64,000 nt of DNA, taken from the NCBI GenBank assembly GCA_020629155.1, contig JAHDDW010000009.1, positions 1-64,000 on the forward strand. Reading direction: 5' to 3'. Positions 51,962-61,099 of this stretch are shown piece by piece. The position numbers and the translations under genes are program-made. This DNA is from Acidimicrobiales bacterium (GTDB lineage: Bacteria > Actinomycetota > Acidimicrobiia > Acidimicrobiales > SZUA-35). The first letter of the stretch is position 1. Every line of letters starts with the position of its first letter. The notes beneath the pieces are model-generated. The model saw only the letters and a list, made by a program, of their open reading frames with translations. It searched no databases and was not told the DNA's origin.

Positions 51962-52330
51962 TCAAAATAAATTTTGCCGCTCTACAGGTTTACTACAATA
52001 AATACAGATCGAATCAGAGGCGTTCACCTTCGCTCCACAGCTGCACGTAGTTGGTCGCGGACGGTATCTGCCATCTTTGTGTCCGTCGGCTGAATCGATA
52101 GCGTCCATCTTTGCTTCAAGTTCTGCATCGGTTACAGCAAGTTTTTCTTTCATCAGCTCCCACATTGCTGCAGAAGCAAGACGTAAAGCGTCAAGCTGAT
52201 CTTCGATTTTTTCTTTCTCATTTCGTGCTTGTTTGCGTTGCATGTCAGCATTTCGCTGCTGATGTTCTATAGCCCGAAACGATCTGCCCTCAGCTCGTCT
52301 AACAGCACCATATGTTAAGAAGTGTCTCAT
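51962..52330 (-). CDS. Coiled-coil protein with C-terminal zinc ribbon
   Basis: A 122-aa protein. A long, charged helix (about 25-80, Glu/Lys/Arg/Gln rich) predicts a coiled coil, and the C-terminus has TCSCGAKVNASDSICIYC, four Cys spaced as a zinc ribbon. Family not recognised. The next gene (dacB) is divergent. Confidence 0.6.
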   Translation of the reverse strand: MRHFLTYGAVRRAEGRSFRAIEHQQRNADMQRKQARNEKEKIEDQLDALRLASAAMWELMKEKLAVTDAELEAKMDAIDSADGHKDGRYRPRPTTCSCGAKVNASDSICIYCSKPVERQNLF

Positions 52331-52420
52331 AAAGAAGGTAACGACATTTCTGTTACAACTCTTAAGATGGGTCGGTCTGATTGTTAGAGCAACAAAGTGT
52401 GGTGGTTGCTGCGACGAAAG

Positions 52421-52448
52421 TTACGGATAGTCACGAGAAAGGTATACT
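52421..52448 (+). promoter_or_regulatory. Candidate dacB promoter
   Basis: TTACGG (52421-52426) and TATACT (52443-52448) are 16 bases apart. The dacB start at 52479 is about 30 bases downstream. The -35 is a poor match to TTGACA but the -10 is good. Confidence 0.4.
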
Positions 52449-52478
52449 AAATCATATCGCCTTAGATAGAGCCTTTAG

Positions 52479-53975
52479 ATGCAGAGCTTTTTGGTCGATA
52501 TAACAGCAGAAGCGGTTTCTATGGATAATTCTCAGTCGAAAATTCCTGATAGTGTTCACCGCTGGTTCATGCCATTGGGCATTTTGCTTTTGGCTTTTGT
52601 AGCTTGGCAAGTTGGCAATAGTTCTGATGTCGCTTCTTCTGATTCAGAGCCGATTGTCTACACGCAGTCTGTGCAAACACCAGTGCTTTCTGCACGGCGT
52701 ATCCCTCAGACATTGCAGAACCCTTTTGCCGAGTCAACGCTTGAAACACAACTTAGTGCGGTTGTAGAAAAATCAGCTGCTAACTCTTGCATCGGTGTGC
52801 AGCGAGGCGACCGTTTGATCGGCGCCAACAAAAATTTAACAACTGCATTAGTTCCAGCGTCAAATCAAAAAATCGTCACTACCTATGCGGCTTTTAAAAT
52901 TTTGAAACCCAACTTTCGTTTCACGACAAAGGTTGTTACCGCAAACCAGCCTGTTGGGGGAGTAGTCACTGACCTTTATCTTGTAGGCGGTGGTGACCCG
53001 TATTTATCAACAGATAACTGGTGGACACAATACAAGTCGAGCGAAGGCCGTTACCATACCCGGCTGGAAGACCTAGCTGATCAAATTAAAGCGTCTGGGG
53101 TGACAGAAATTAGCGGTACTCTCATCGGTGATGATTCAGCATATGACGATGTTCGTGTGGGACCATGGGCGCAGCGTCTCGTTGACCAAGAGCAGTCAGG
53201 CCCACTTTCTGCCCTCGTGGTGAACGAAGGATATACTGATTGGCCAGAAAATTTTATTAACTTTGGGTCTCGCTCTCGGTCAGATAACGCAGCCCTGTCA
53301 AGCGTTTCTATTCTCAGTCAACTGCTTGAAGAGCGTGGCGTCACAGTTAACGATATTTCCACTGGCGTAGCGCCAGATTCAGCCGTTTTGTTAACGTCGA
53401 TACAGTCTCCAACGCTGGAAGAAATCGCAACACATATAAATAGCTATAGTTCAAATATAGGTGCTGAACTTCTTTTAAAAGAAATCGGCCTTGCTCGTAG
53501 TGGGGTTGGCTCAACAGAAGCAGGCGTGAAAGCGGCGCGAGAAGCGTTAGAAGAAAACAATATTGATGCTTCAGGCGTACGTTTCAGCGATGGATCAGGG
53601 TTAGCAGAAACAAACGTTTTGACATGCAAGTTCTTGCTAGATATTTTAGTAGCCGAAGGTGCGAACTCGGCGTTTGCGCAAACAATGTCGATTGGCGGGC
53701 AGCGAGGTTCGTTAAGAAACGGCTACGCAAACACCGCAGCTGACGGCAAAGTTTTCGCTAAAACAGGCACACTTAATGCAGTTACTGCTTTGTCTGGCTA
53801 CGTGCAGTCTGCCTCGCAAGAAAATGTGGCTACTGCTTTTGCCTATATTGTAAATGAATCACCTGTTTCCCTGTCATCTCAAGCGCTGCGAAAAGATATT
53901 GTGCTCAGTCTCGCTGCGTACCCACAGGGCCCTGAGATTACAGAACTTTCTCCACAACCTGCAATCGCCAACTGA
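52479..53975 (+). CDS. dacB: D-alanyl-D-alanine carboxypeptidase/endopeptidase (PBP4, S13 family)
   Basis: A 498-aa protein with a membrane anchor or uncleaved signal near residues 28-45 and all three S13 motifs: SNQK (catalytic Ser, Lys) in PASNQKIV at about 127, SSN in INSYSSNIGAELLLKE, and KTGTLN near residue 430. It trims or cleaves peptidoglycan cross-links. An ATG 15 codons in (52524) is an alternative start. It has no partner gene for wall metabolism in the operon. Confidence 0.93.
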   Translation: MQSFLVDITAEAVSMDNSQSKIPDSVHRWFMPLGILLLAFVAWQVGNSSDVASSDSEPIVYTQSVQTPVLSARRIPQTLQNPFAESTLETQLSAVVEKSAANSCIGVQRGDRLIGANKNLTTALVPASNQKIVTTYAAFKILKPNFRFTTKVVTANQPVGGVVTDLYLVGGGDPYLSTDNWWTQYKSSEGRYHTRLEDLADQIKASGVTEISGTLIGDDSAYDDVRVGPWAQRLVDQEQSGPLSALVVNEGYTDWPENFINFGSRSRSDNAALSSVSILSQLLEERGVTVNDISTGVAPDSAVLLTSIQSPTLEEIATHINSYSSNIGAELLLKEIGLARSGVGSTEAGVKAAREALEENNIDASGVRFSDGSGLAETNVLTCKFLLDILVAEGANSAFAQTMSIGGQRGSLRNGYANTAADGKVFAKTGTLNAVTALSGYVQSASQENVATAFAYIVNESPVSLSSQALRKDIVLSLAAYPQGPEITELSPQPAIAN

Positions 53976-54117
53976 GAAGCGTCACAATTTTTAAGTCCTT
54001 CTAGAGGTTCCATGCAAACAGGTGTTAGAGTGAAATCGCGTTGGCGACATTGCCATAGCGAACCCATTTTATCAACGCTATGCTAGCCGCCAGTTTGACA
54101 GCAAAGAGGTTACAACA

Positions 54118-54432
54118 GTGAGTGAATCAAGCCCGTTTGAAGGGGCGCAGGAAATGCAAAAAATGCTGGTTGGTTATGCCAAACAGGAAACAATAGAGCC
54201 ACTAAAAAGTTTGGGTAAATATTTAGCTTTAGGGCTTGTTGGTTCGGTAATGATCGCTATTGGCGTTGTTCTCACAGGTTTAGGCGTACTTCGATTTGTT
54301 CAAACTCTTAGTTTTTTTGAGGGCAACTCATGGGCTTCGGTTCTGCCATATTTAATAACTGTTGGTTTTCTTATTGCTGTTATTGTCTTAATCGGAACCG
54401 CAATGAGTCGAGCAAAAAGGAAAGTTAGATGA
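54118..54432 (+). CDS. Small membrane protein, holin-X/phage-holin-like
   Basis: A 104-aa protein with an N-terminal cytoplasmic segment and two hydrophobic segments (about 39-60 and 75-93). The pattern resembles the putative actinobacterial holin superfamily III, but no lysis context exists here. Starts with GTG. Its stop overlaps the start of the next gene by 4 bases. Confidence 0.65.
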   Translation: MSESSPFEGAQEMQKMLVGYAKQETIEPLKSLGKYLALGLVGSVMIAIGVVLTGLGVLRFVQTLSFFEGNSWASVLPYLITVGFLIAVIVLIGTAMSRAKRKVR

Positions 54433-54638
54433 GTGAAGAAACAAAAATAACGCCACAAGATATTGAATCTAAATTTAGAGACATTCAAGATCAGGTCGAA
54501 ACAGTTAAGGACGACAGCAAAAAGAAGCTTGCTGTGGGTGGCACGATGCTTACTGTCTTAATTCTTCTAGTCATCTATACTATGGGTAGAAAAGCAGGCA
54601 AGAAAAAAAGTTCTGTTCTCGAAATTCGTCGGTTATAG
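54429..54638 (+). CDS. Small single-pass membrane protein
   Basis: A 69-aa protein with a charged, likely helical N-terminus (about 1-32), one membrane segment (LAVGGTMLTVLILLVIYTMG) and a Lys-rich tail. Unknown function. It is coupled to the preceding gene and is part of a small operon leading to trmI. Confidence 0.65.
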   Translation: MSEETKITPQDIESKFRDIQDQVETVKDDSKKKLAVGGTMLTVLILLVIYTMGRKAGKKKSSVLEIRRL

Positions 54639-54653
54639 CTCGCAAAGGCATCA

Positions 54654-54914
54654 GTGAAAAAAGTATTCCTTTTTCTATTTAAATATCTTCTCCGTGGTCG
54701 CAAGACATGGTTTCTTAGCTCAGGTTTTTTTCTTTTTCTCAAAGTTGTAAAATCTTTCACAGGTCGCCGAGGCGTTGTCGATGCTTCATCCACAAAACCT
54801 GGAGAAAAGCTTGTTATTGAGCACCTTACTACAACACATGGCGCTCAAATGAAAGAAGAAAAGAAAGCTAAAAAGGCTTCTCGTAAGGCTCGCAAAGCAG
54901 CAAAGAAAGGCTAG
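54654..54914 (+). CDS. Small basic membrane-associated protein
   Basis: An 86-aa protein from a GTG start. A short hydrophobic N-terminal region (KKVFLFLFKYLL, FLSSGFFLFLKVV) is followed by a very Lys/Ala-rich C-terminus (KAKKASRKARKAAKKG) that could bind nucleic acid or phospholipid. Family not recognised. Third gene of the operon before trmI. Confidence 0.6.
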   Translation: MKKVFLFLFKYLLRGRKTWFLSSGFFLFLKVVKSFTGRRGVVDASSTKPGEKLVIEHLTTTHGAQMKEEKKAKKASRKARKAAKKG

Positions 54915-54939
54915 AAAATGCTTCTTTATTTGGGTTTCA

Positions 54940-55725
54940 ATGACTGAATCTGATACAGCCATTTTAGAGTATGGCGATCTTCTCGTACTTATCGATAATA
55001 AGCGTCGCAGCTATCTCGTAACACTCAAAGAAGGTGAAGAGTTTCACACCCACGGTGGTGTACTTCCTCATAGCTCTATTGTGGGCAATCTGGACGGCTC
55101 GATGCTTGAAACTTCAGGTGGACATCTTTTCCGAATTCTGCGCCCCTCTTTAAGCGATTTCATTATCAATATGCCTCGTGGTGCGCAAGTTATTTATCCG
55201 AAGGATATAGGTGCCATATTGATGCTGGCTGATATTGGCCCTGGTATGCGCGTTTTTGAATCTGGGCTTGGTTCGGGTGCGCTTTCAACAGCTCTGCTGC
55301 GTGCAGGTGCCGACATCCTTGGCTATGAAATCCGTGAAGACTTTGCTTCTCGGGCTAAGAAAAATGTCACAAAGTTTTTAGGCGACGAGGCGCTTCAGCG
55401 TTACGACGTTCATATTCAAGACAGCTATGAGACCATTGAAGCAGAAGGTCTTGATCGTGTGGTGTTAGATCTACCAGAACCATGGAATGTCGTTCCTCAT
55501 GCAGCAAAAGCTATGCGTCCAGGGGCAACTTTTGTTTCATACAGCCCTTCCATAGTGCAGTCAGCGAAGGTAACCGAAGCATTACGTGCCCACCGTTTCA
55601 CAGAAACTAACACAATGGAAGTGCTGCACCGGTCTTGGCATATCAAAGGCGACGCCGTGCGTCCTGACCACCGAATGGTAGCTCATACCGCGTTTTTAAC
55701 TAAAGGGCGCCTGCTCGCAAGTTAA
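54940..55725 (+). CDS. trmI: tRNA (adenine-58-N1)-methyltransferase
   Basis: A 261-aa protein. N-terminal substrate domain with KEGEEFHTHGGVLPHSSIVG, then a Rossmann-fold methyltransferase core: YPKDIGAILMLADIGPGMRV, the SAM loop ESGLGSGALSTALLRAG, DRVVLDLPEPWNV with the catalytic DLPEP motif, and a C-terminal HRSWHIKGDAVRPDHRMVAHT. It makes m1A58 in the T loop, which stabilises tRNA. In actinobacteria the gene often precedes the proteasome ATPase, which is not in this window. Confidence 0.94.
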   Translation: MTESDTAILEYGDLLVLIDNKRRSYLVTLKEGEEFHTHGGVLPHSSIVGNLDGSMLETSGGHLFRILRPSLSDFIINMPRGAQVIYPKDIGAILMLADIGPGMRVFESGLGSGALSTALLRAGADILGYEIREDFASRAKKNVTKFLGDEALQRYDVHIQDSYETIEAEGLDRVVLDLPEPWNVVPHAAKAMRPGATFVSYSPSIVQSAKVTEALRAHRFTETNTMEVLHRSWHIKGDAVRPDHRMVAHTAFLTKGRLLAS

Positions 55726-55794
55726 GAACGCCAGAGAGTCGCAATCGAAAGATTTTGTTCTACCATAGAGTTGTCTAGAACAAGAAAGTCACAC

Positions 55795-56319
55795 ATGTCA
55801 GATCGGATTGAACGCAAAGATATTGTCAATGGAGCCATGCTCGCCGGAGCTTTAGTAGGAATGGCTCTGATTGCTTTTATAGGCATTTTCGTGTTACTTA
55901 GAACTGACAAAGTTGATGATGTAAAAGCGGCACCTACTACAATTGATGCTGATGATGGACGTAATGTTCCATCGCTAGTTGCAGTTGTTAACGGAACAGA
56001 AGGTCGCCAAGAAGGTATAGCTGGCGAGGGGAGAGAGTTACTAACCCAGCGAGGGTTTCGCACCACGACAGGTAATGCCAAAAAACTTTATGCTAATTCA
56101 GTCGTAGTCTATGATCCTGATAGTAGTGATGACGTTCAGAACGTTGCCGCTTCTGCTGCCGCAGAGCTTCAAATTTCGACAGAGCAGGTCTTAACGTTTG
56201 AGCGTCAAGCTGCGATTGAAGCCGAAGAAGATGACCCAGATGAAGAGACAGTGGCACAGTTACGTGAGGCTTTAAACGGTCCGCAAGTTATTGTTATCCT
56301 GGGCAGAGATTTTGAGTAG
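55795..56319 (+). CDS. LytR C-terminal-domain membrane protein
   Basis: About 174 aa from the ATG at 55795; an in-frame TTG at 55771 is less likely. One membrane segment (about 12-38) anchors an extracellular LytR_C-type domain, with [22 protein letters not shown] and [16 protein letters not shown] as the family's signature. It lacks the LCP catalytic domain. Such proteins probably bind or guide wall-polymer attachment. The stop overlaps the coaA GTG by one base. Confidence 0.82.
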   Translation: MSDRIERKDIVNGAMLAGALVGMALIAFIGIFVLLRTDKVDDVKAAPTTIDADDGRNVPSLVAVVNGTEGRQEGIAGEGRELLTQRGFRTTTGNAKKLYANSVVVYDPDSSDDVQNVAASAAAELQISTEQVLTFERQAAIEAEEDDPDEETVAQLREALNGPQVIVILGRDFE

Positions 56320-57266
56320 TGAGTCAGCAATCATCTGATCCGTTGGATCTTCATGTAACTCTTGATGCTAAACAGTGGGGTGCGCTACGAGCAAATACGC
56401 CGCTAACGCTGACAGAATCTGACTTAGCGCAACTGCGAGGCATTAACGAAAATATTGGCCTTGACGAAGTTGCAGAAATCTATCTGCCACTTTCACGCTT
56501 GCTGAGTCTTTATGTTGAAGCCTCGCAGAATCTTCATCGTGCTGGAGGTACTTTTCTTGGAAACCTACCTGCTAAAGTTCCTTTTGTTATAGGTATCGCT
56601 GGATCGGTTGCCGTTGGCAAATCGACAACAGCGCGTATCCTCCAAAAAATATTGTCTCGCTGGCCTAGTCACCCCAGGGTTGACTTAGTCACCACTGATG
56701 GGTTTCTCTATCCGAACCGAGTTTTGCAAGAGCGGTCGCTAATGGACCGCAAGGGTTTTCCTGAAAGCTATAACCGTCTTGCTTTGCTACGGTTTTTAGC
56801 CAATATCAAATCTGGAATACCGAAAGTAGAAGCACCTGTATATTCGCATTTAACGTATGATGTTCTTGACTGCCAGTCTATTAGCATTGATCAGCCCGAT
56901 ATTTTATTAGTTGAAGGCCTTACTATGCTTCAAACAGGGCCTGTTGACCCTGCAACGCCTGTGTTTATTTCTGACTATTTCGATTTCTCAATTTACGTTG
57001 ATGCCCATCGTAGCGATATTCAAGAGTGGTATGTGCAGCGGTTTTTGATGCTTCGTGAGACTGCGTTTAAAGACCCCCGTTCATATTTTAAGCGTTACGC
57101 TTCGCTCGATGATGCGCAAGCTGTGCAGGTGGCTACAGAAATTTGGGAAACAATTAATAAGAAAAACTTACTTGAAAATATTCTTCCCACTCGTGAACGG
57201 GCCGACTTGATCCTCAAAAAAGCCGCTAACCATCGGATCACAGAAGTAAAACTGCGCCGCTTATAA
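56319..57266 (+). CDS. coaA: Type I pantothenate kinase
   Basis: A 315-aa kinase from a GTG start. The P-loop is [17 protein letters not shown], followed by [43 protein letters not shown] and LLVEGLTML, all diagnostic of type I PanK. It catalyses the first committed step of coenzyme A synthesis and is normally inhibited by CoA. The gene is translated from the last base of the preceding stop codon. Confidence 0.96.
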   Translation: MSQQSSDPLDLHVTLDAKQWGALRANTPLTLTESDLAQLRGINENIGLDEVAEIYLPLSRLLSLYVEASQNLHRAGGTFLGNLPAKVPFVIGIAGSVAVGKSTTARILQKILSRWPSHPRVDLVTTDGFLYPNRVLQERSLMDRKGFPESYNRLALLRFLANIKSGIPKVEAPVYSHLTYDVLDCQSISIDQPDILLVEGLTMLQTGPVDPATPVFISDYFDFSIYVDAHRSDIQEWYVQRFLMLRETAFKDPRSYFKRYASLDDAQAVQVATEIWETINKKNLLENILPTRERADLILKKAANHRITEVKLRRL

Positions 57267-57387
57267 GTCTTTTCGAGTTCGCCGACTTCTAGAGGCGATA
57301 ACTTTGATGCGAATGGACTATTCCCGTGCGACTTTTGCCATGGTTTACTTATAAAGCGGGTAAGCAGATCCGATCTTTTGTCTCTTC

Positions 57388-57467
57388 TGGCGGGTTGTAG
57401 ACACTACTGATGGTCGATCTGGCGAAGGGTTAGGAACCTTACTTTGTTCCTAACCCTCATCCCGCCA
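57388..57467. other. Structured non-coding region after coaA
   Basis: The 426-base gap between coaA and the response regulator has no ORF but contains nested inverted repeats: TGGCGGG (57388-57394) can pair with CCCGCCA (57461-57467), enclosing AGGGTTAGGAAC (57426-57437) paired perfectly with GTTCCTAACCCT (57446-57457) over an 8-base loop. It could terminate coaA or be a small structured RNA. The rest of the gap shows nothing I can name. Confidence 0.45.
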
Positions 57468-57692
57468 AGTCTTGGGCACACTTTGCAAATATAGTTCCTT
57501 CTTCGTGCAACCATATTGAGCGTCTTTATAGCCATCACAAAAACGGTTATTGAATTAGCTATCGACAGCACCCATCAAGTAGAGATCTACGAGTGGGCCT
57601 AAAGCTTCATCGCCTCTGTATTGCTTTGCACAATATCTACACAACTATTCGGACGTTGCTGCACAACATTGATTTATCATGGAAGTATGCAA

Positions 57693-58379
57693 ATGATCTT
57701 GATTGTTGAAGACGACAAAGCTATTTCTAAGTCTGTCGAGAAGCGGTTACATAGTGAAGGGTTTCAAACAGCAACCGCTTTTGATGGCCCAACAGCTGTC
57801 GAATTGCACACAAAAATCCTTCCAGATCTCGTGATTCTTGATATAAACCTGCCTGGCTTTGACGGCATAGAGGTTTGTAAGCAGATCCACCGCCATCATC
57901 GAACGCCAGTGATTATGCTTACCGCGAAAGATGAAGAAATCGATATGCTTCTTGGCCTGGAATTAGGCGCCGACGATTACATAACAAAACCGTTCTCGGC
58001 TAGAGAACTTGTCGTGCGAGTCAAATCTGTGTTGCGAAGAGCAACTGGGTTAGCACCTGCGGCAGATATACAACAAGTAGCTAGCGGCCTCACTATTAAC
58101 GCGGCGACCAGACGGGTCTATGACAAAGATAGCGAAGTTACGTTGACTGCAACCGAATTTGACTTGCTGAAAGCGTTAGCCGACGCGAAAGGTTCAGTTC
58201 TCTCAAGAACACAGCTGCTTGCATCTGTCTGGGGATATCGTGACGGTGGAGGACAGCGAACCGTCGATAGCCATATACGCTCATTGCGTGCGAAACTGAC
58301 AACAGACGCTATCCGAACAGTACACGGTGTAGGTTACGCTATCAGTGCGCCTCAAACATCGTTTAGAGCCAAGCCATGA
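57693..58379 (+). CDS. OmpR/PhoB-family response regulator
   Basis: About 228 aa. The start is probably the ATG at 57693, placed 7 bases after GGAAG; ATG 57687 is close by, and the frame open from 57621 is upstream noise. Receiver domain with EDD (acidic pocket), phospho-acceptor Asp in LVILDINLPGFDG, Thr in MLTAKDE and Lys in YITKPF. The C-terminal winged helix has LTATEFDLLKALADAKG and the recognition element RTVDSHIRSLRAKL. Its stop overlaps the kinase start by 4 bases. Confidence 0.94.
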   Translation: MILIVEDDKAISKSVEKRLHSEGFQTATAFDGPTAVELHTKILPDLVILDINLPGFDGIEVCKQIHRHHRTPVIMLTAKDEEIDMLLGLELGADDYITKPFSARELVVRVKSVLRRATGLAPAADIQQVASGLTINAATRRVYDKDSEVTLTATEFDLLKALADAKGSVLSRTQLLASVWGYRDGGGQRTVDSHIRSLRAKLTTDAIRTVHGVGYAISAPQTSFRAKP

Positions 58380-59398
58380 CACTATGGAAACCGCTTGAAC
58401 AGCTCTCTTCTATCAAAACAAAAATATCGATAGTCATCGTTACTGCTATTGCTGCGACAGTTGTCGTAAGCGAAATCGGATCGCGTCTTGGCATAGAAAC
58501 ATTAGCAAAGTATGCTATCGCGGTGGTGTTCGCGCTTGCGATGACATTTTATCTTTCTCGTGGTTTGACAAGGCCTTTGCGTAAAATGGTTGCAGTGTCA
58601 AAGGCGCTAGCTGCAGGTGACTATTCTCAGCGCGTCAACACTAGCCGCAACGATGAAGTTGGGCAGCTAGCACATGCCTTCGATGCAATGGCAGACACGT
58701 TAGAAGCTACTGATCGACTACAAAAAGATTTCGTTGCTAACGCTGCCCATGAGCTACGCACACCCGTCACATCATTGCGATTAGCTATAGAAAATCTTGC
58801 TGACGGTGTTGAAAAAGCTGATCCAGAAACCCTTGCTGCTTTAGTACATCAAGCTGAACGGCTTTCAAGTCTAGCTTCCCAACTGCTCGATCTTTCACAT
58901 CTTGAGGCTTCCGCGAACCAAAAGCTGACATATGAGCGGTTCGAGTTCCTTCCTCTTTGCCAGGACTTGTTTTTTGAGCTTAGCCACAGCACAGCTGACA
59001 TACATTTCATTGCGAGCATAGAGAAAGATCTTTTTCTCGAAGCTAACCAGATGCAGCTAGAACAAGCAATTCGTAACCTTCTCACTAACGCTGTTCGATT
59101 TTCACCGACCGATGGGACAATTAAAGTTGCGGCAAGACAAGCAGGAAATCTACTACATATAGAAATACTCGATCAGGGTTCAGGAATCGCAGCAGAGCAT
59201 AAAGCGCAGATCTTTGAACGATTCTGGCGAGCCGATAATACTAGCCAAATCACAGATGAAGGTGCTGGCCTCGGTTTAGCAATCACGAAACAGATTGTGC
59301 ATAACCATGGTGGACAGATAACTGTTGAAGATAACAAGCCAAACGGTTGCTGCTTTAAAATTGTTTTGCCCAGCAGCCAGTCATTCTCAGACCCTTAG
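58376..59398 (+). CDS. HAMP-containing sensor histidine kinase
   Basis: A 340-aa kinase with two membrane segments (about 15-35 and 43-62) and almost no extracellular loop between them, then a HAMP linker (LTRPLRKMVAVSKALAAGDYSQRV), the H-box AAHELRTPVTSL, the N-box NLLTNAVRFSP and G-boxes LDQGSGI, GAGLGLAI. The missing sensor domain suggests that the signal is sensed in the membrane or by a partner. It pairs with the response regulator just upstream. Confidence 0.93.
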   Translation: MTLWKPLEQLSSIKTKISIVIVTAIAATVVVSEIGSRLGIETLAKYAIAVVFALAMTFYLSRGLTRPLRKMVAVSKALAAGDYSQRVNTSRNDEVGQLAHAFDAMADTLEATDRLQKDFVANAAHELRTPVTSLRLAIENLADGVEKADPETLAALVHQAERLSSLASQLLDLSHLEASANQKLTYERFEFLPLCQDLFFELSHSTADIHFIASIEKDLFLEANQMQLEQAIRNLLTNAVRFSPTDGTIKVAARQAGNLLHIEILDQGSGIAAEHKAQIFERFWRADNTSQITDEGAGLGLAITKQIVHNHGGQITVEDNKPNGCCFKIVLPSSQSFSDP

Positions 59399-59526
59399 CA
59401 GTTGCCGCCCAACAACCCATCGTTCTAACCAGCCCTGCACGACAAATTTGCAGATTGCAATCAAGGGCTTATTTTGGCAACCCACAAATGACTAGCAACT
59501 ACTCGAATCTAGGAGAAATACTAACT

Positions 59527-61089
59527 ATGTATGCAGAAGAAACAATAAAAAGTGAAGCCGGATCAGATCAAAACCATGAGAATTTTGCTGTGCTAAATCG
59601 ACTGGTGCCGCCGTCGCCTTCACCGCTAACGTTAGCAGCCTGTTTAGGGAGCGCGTTTTTGCTCAACATAGCGTTACGCGTCGGCCACCCTTCGCTTGCG
59701 TTGTTCCTTGGCGTCACAATTTTTCTTGCTGCCTTAGCACAACTTCTTTTTCACGCCCCGAACAGGTTACCAGACACAGAAAGTGCTAGTTCTCGAACTC
59801 GTTTGGAAACACTACTTATCCTCGGTGTTTGCGTCGCAACAGCGAGTAATTTATTTTTGCGGTCGTCACCACTTGTGATCTTTCTTGTCTTTCTAAGTTT
59901 GTCAGGTGTGCTCGGCGCTGTTGTCTACCGACTGTTCGAACATAGTCTCTATCGATGGCCGATGCTAGGTATCAAAGCGGTAGGCGATGTTTTCTTAGCT
60001 AACGTTTGGCTGGCGAGGATGCTGCCAACCTTCACGTTTCGTCGACCTCAAAATGGGTTAGCTAACATTCGAGGTCTTGTGGTAGGTGCTGGCGTCGTCT
60101 TGCCTGTTCTTATCCTGTTGGCCAGCGGTGACGCTGTTTTTGCTTCTTTGTTTAATCCGTTATCTTTCGGGTCGATTTCTATCGGCGGTTCCCTTCTCAA
60201 ACATGTGGTGCTTACTGGGTTCCTTAGCTGGCTGTTGCTAGGTATTTCTCTCAGCGCTTCTCGCACACGTTCGGCTGTTCCTGTCTTTAAGACAATCTCT
60301 CGTTCGACAACGACTAACGATTATCAAATCGTTGTTGGACTTCTTGCTGGTGTTTTAGGAGTCTGGTGCTTAACACAGCTCACTGTTGCCTTCGGGGGAG
60401 CCGACAGCTTTCTCGAAGCTAATGACATATCAAAAGCGGACTATGCTCGACAAGGTTTCTTCCAGCTTGTGGCTGTTGCCTCCATTGTGCTTGTCACAAT
60501 CGCAAAGGTTGGGTCTCTAATTCGCCACAGAGCGCAGCAAGCAGGTCTGCTAACAAAAAGTCTGGTTCTGCTTCTTTCGGCAGAAACCTTAGCGCTAGTC
60601 GCTGTTGCTTACTCACGATTATTTCTTTATATCGAAGCGTTTGCCTTAACAATAACCCGCCTTTTTGTTGCCTGGTTCCTCGCTTGGCTAGCGGTTATGC
60701 TGCTTGCTGCGGTGCTACGATTTTTTAGCACACAAATGGTTGGCGAACGTACTGCCGTACCGTTTAGCGTTGCTTCAGCACTTGTGTTCGTGTGTTGTTT
60801 CGGCTGGTTTAACCCTGAAGCATTCATAGCTGAAACAAACGTTACGAAAGAGCTTTCAGCAAGCCGTCAAACAGACGGCGCCTATCTTGTTGGTCTTTCC
60901 GACGATGCTGCGGTGGTCGTTGCTCAACATTTCGAGACACTTGAAACCTACGAACAAGAACGGTTCTGTCAGCAAAACTTTGATGAACCTACTAGCTTTG
61001 GTTTCCTAGGATGGAATCAGTCGCGCAGTGACGCATTAAACGCTAAAAATAGCGTATGTGAAGCTTCCTCATCAAGCTTAGGCCTATGA
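59527..61089 (+). CDS. DUF4173/DUF4153-family membrane protein
   Basis: About 520 aa from the ATG at 59527, with ten or more hydrophobic segments. FLEANDISKADYARQGFFQLVAVA is the conserved DUF4173 stretch. Frames upstream to 59455 offer alternative starts, but GGAG lies before 59527. The C-terminal 80 residues are soluble and probably periplasmic or cytoplasmic (EAFIAETNVTKELSASR). The gene follows the two-component system and may be its target. Confidence 0.85.
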   Translation: MYAEETIKSEAGSDQNHENFAVLNRLVPPSPSPLTLAACLGSAFLLNIALRVGHPSLALFLGVTIFLAALAQLLFHAPNRLPDTESASSRTRLETLLILGVCVATASNLFLRSSPLVIFLVFLSLSGVLGAVVYRLFEHSLYRWPMLGIKAVGDVFLANVWLARMLPTFTFRRPQNGLANIRGLVVGAGVVLPVLILLASGDAVFASLFNPLSFGSISIGGSLLKHVVLTGFLSWLLLGISLSASRTRSAVPVFKTISRSTTTNDYQIVVGLLAGVLGVWCLTQLTVAFGGADSFLEANDISKADYARQGFFQLVAVASIVLVTIAKVGSLIRHRAQQAGLLTKSLVLLLSAETLALVAVAYSRLFLYIEAFALTITRLFVAWFLAWLAVMLLAAVLRFFSTQMVGERTAVPFSVASALVFVCCFGWFNPEAFIAETNVTKELSASRQTDGAYLVGLSDDAAVVVAQHFETLETYEQERFCQQNFDEPTSFGFLGWNQSRSDALNAKNSVCEASSSSLGL

Positions 61090-61099
61090 TTTATCTGTG

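Noticed and set aside
54118-54432. Holin as evidence for a prophage
   Set aside because: No lysin, capsid or integrase gene is nearby, and the gene is in an operon leading to trmI.
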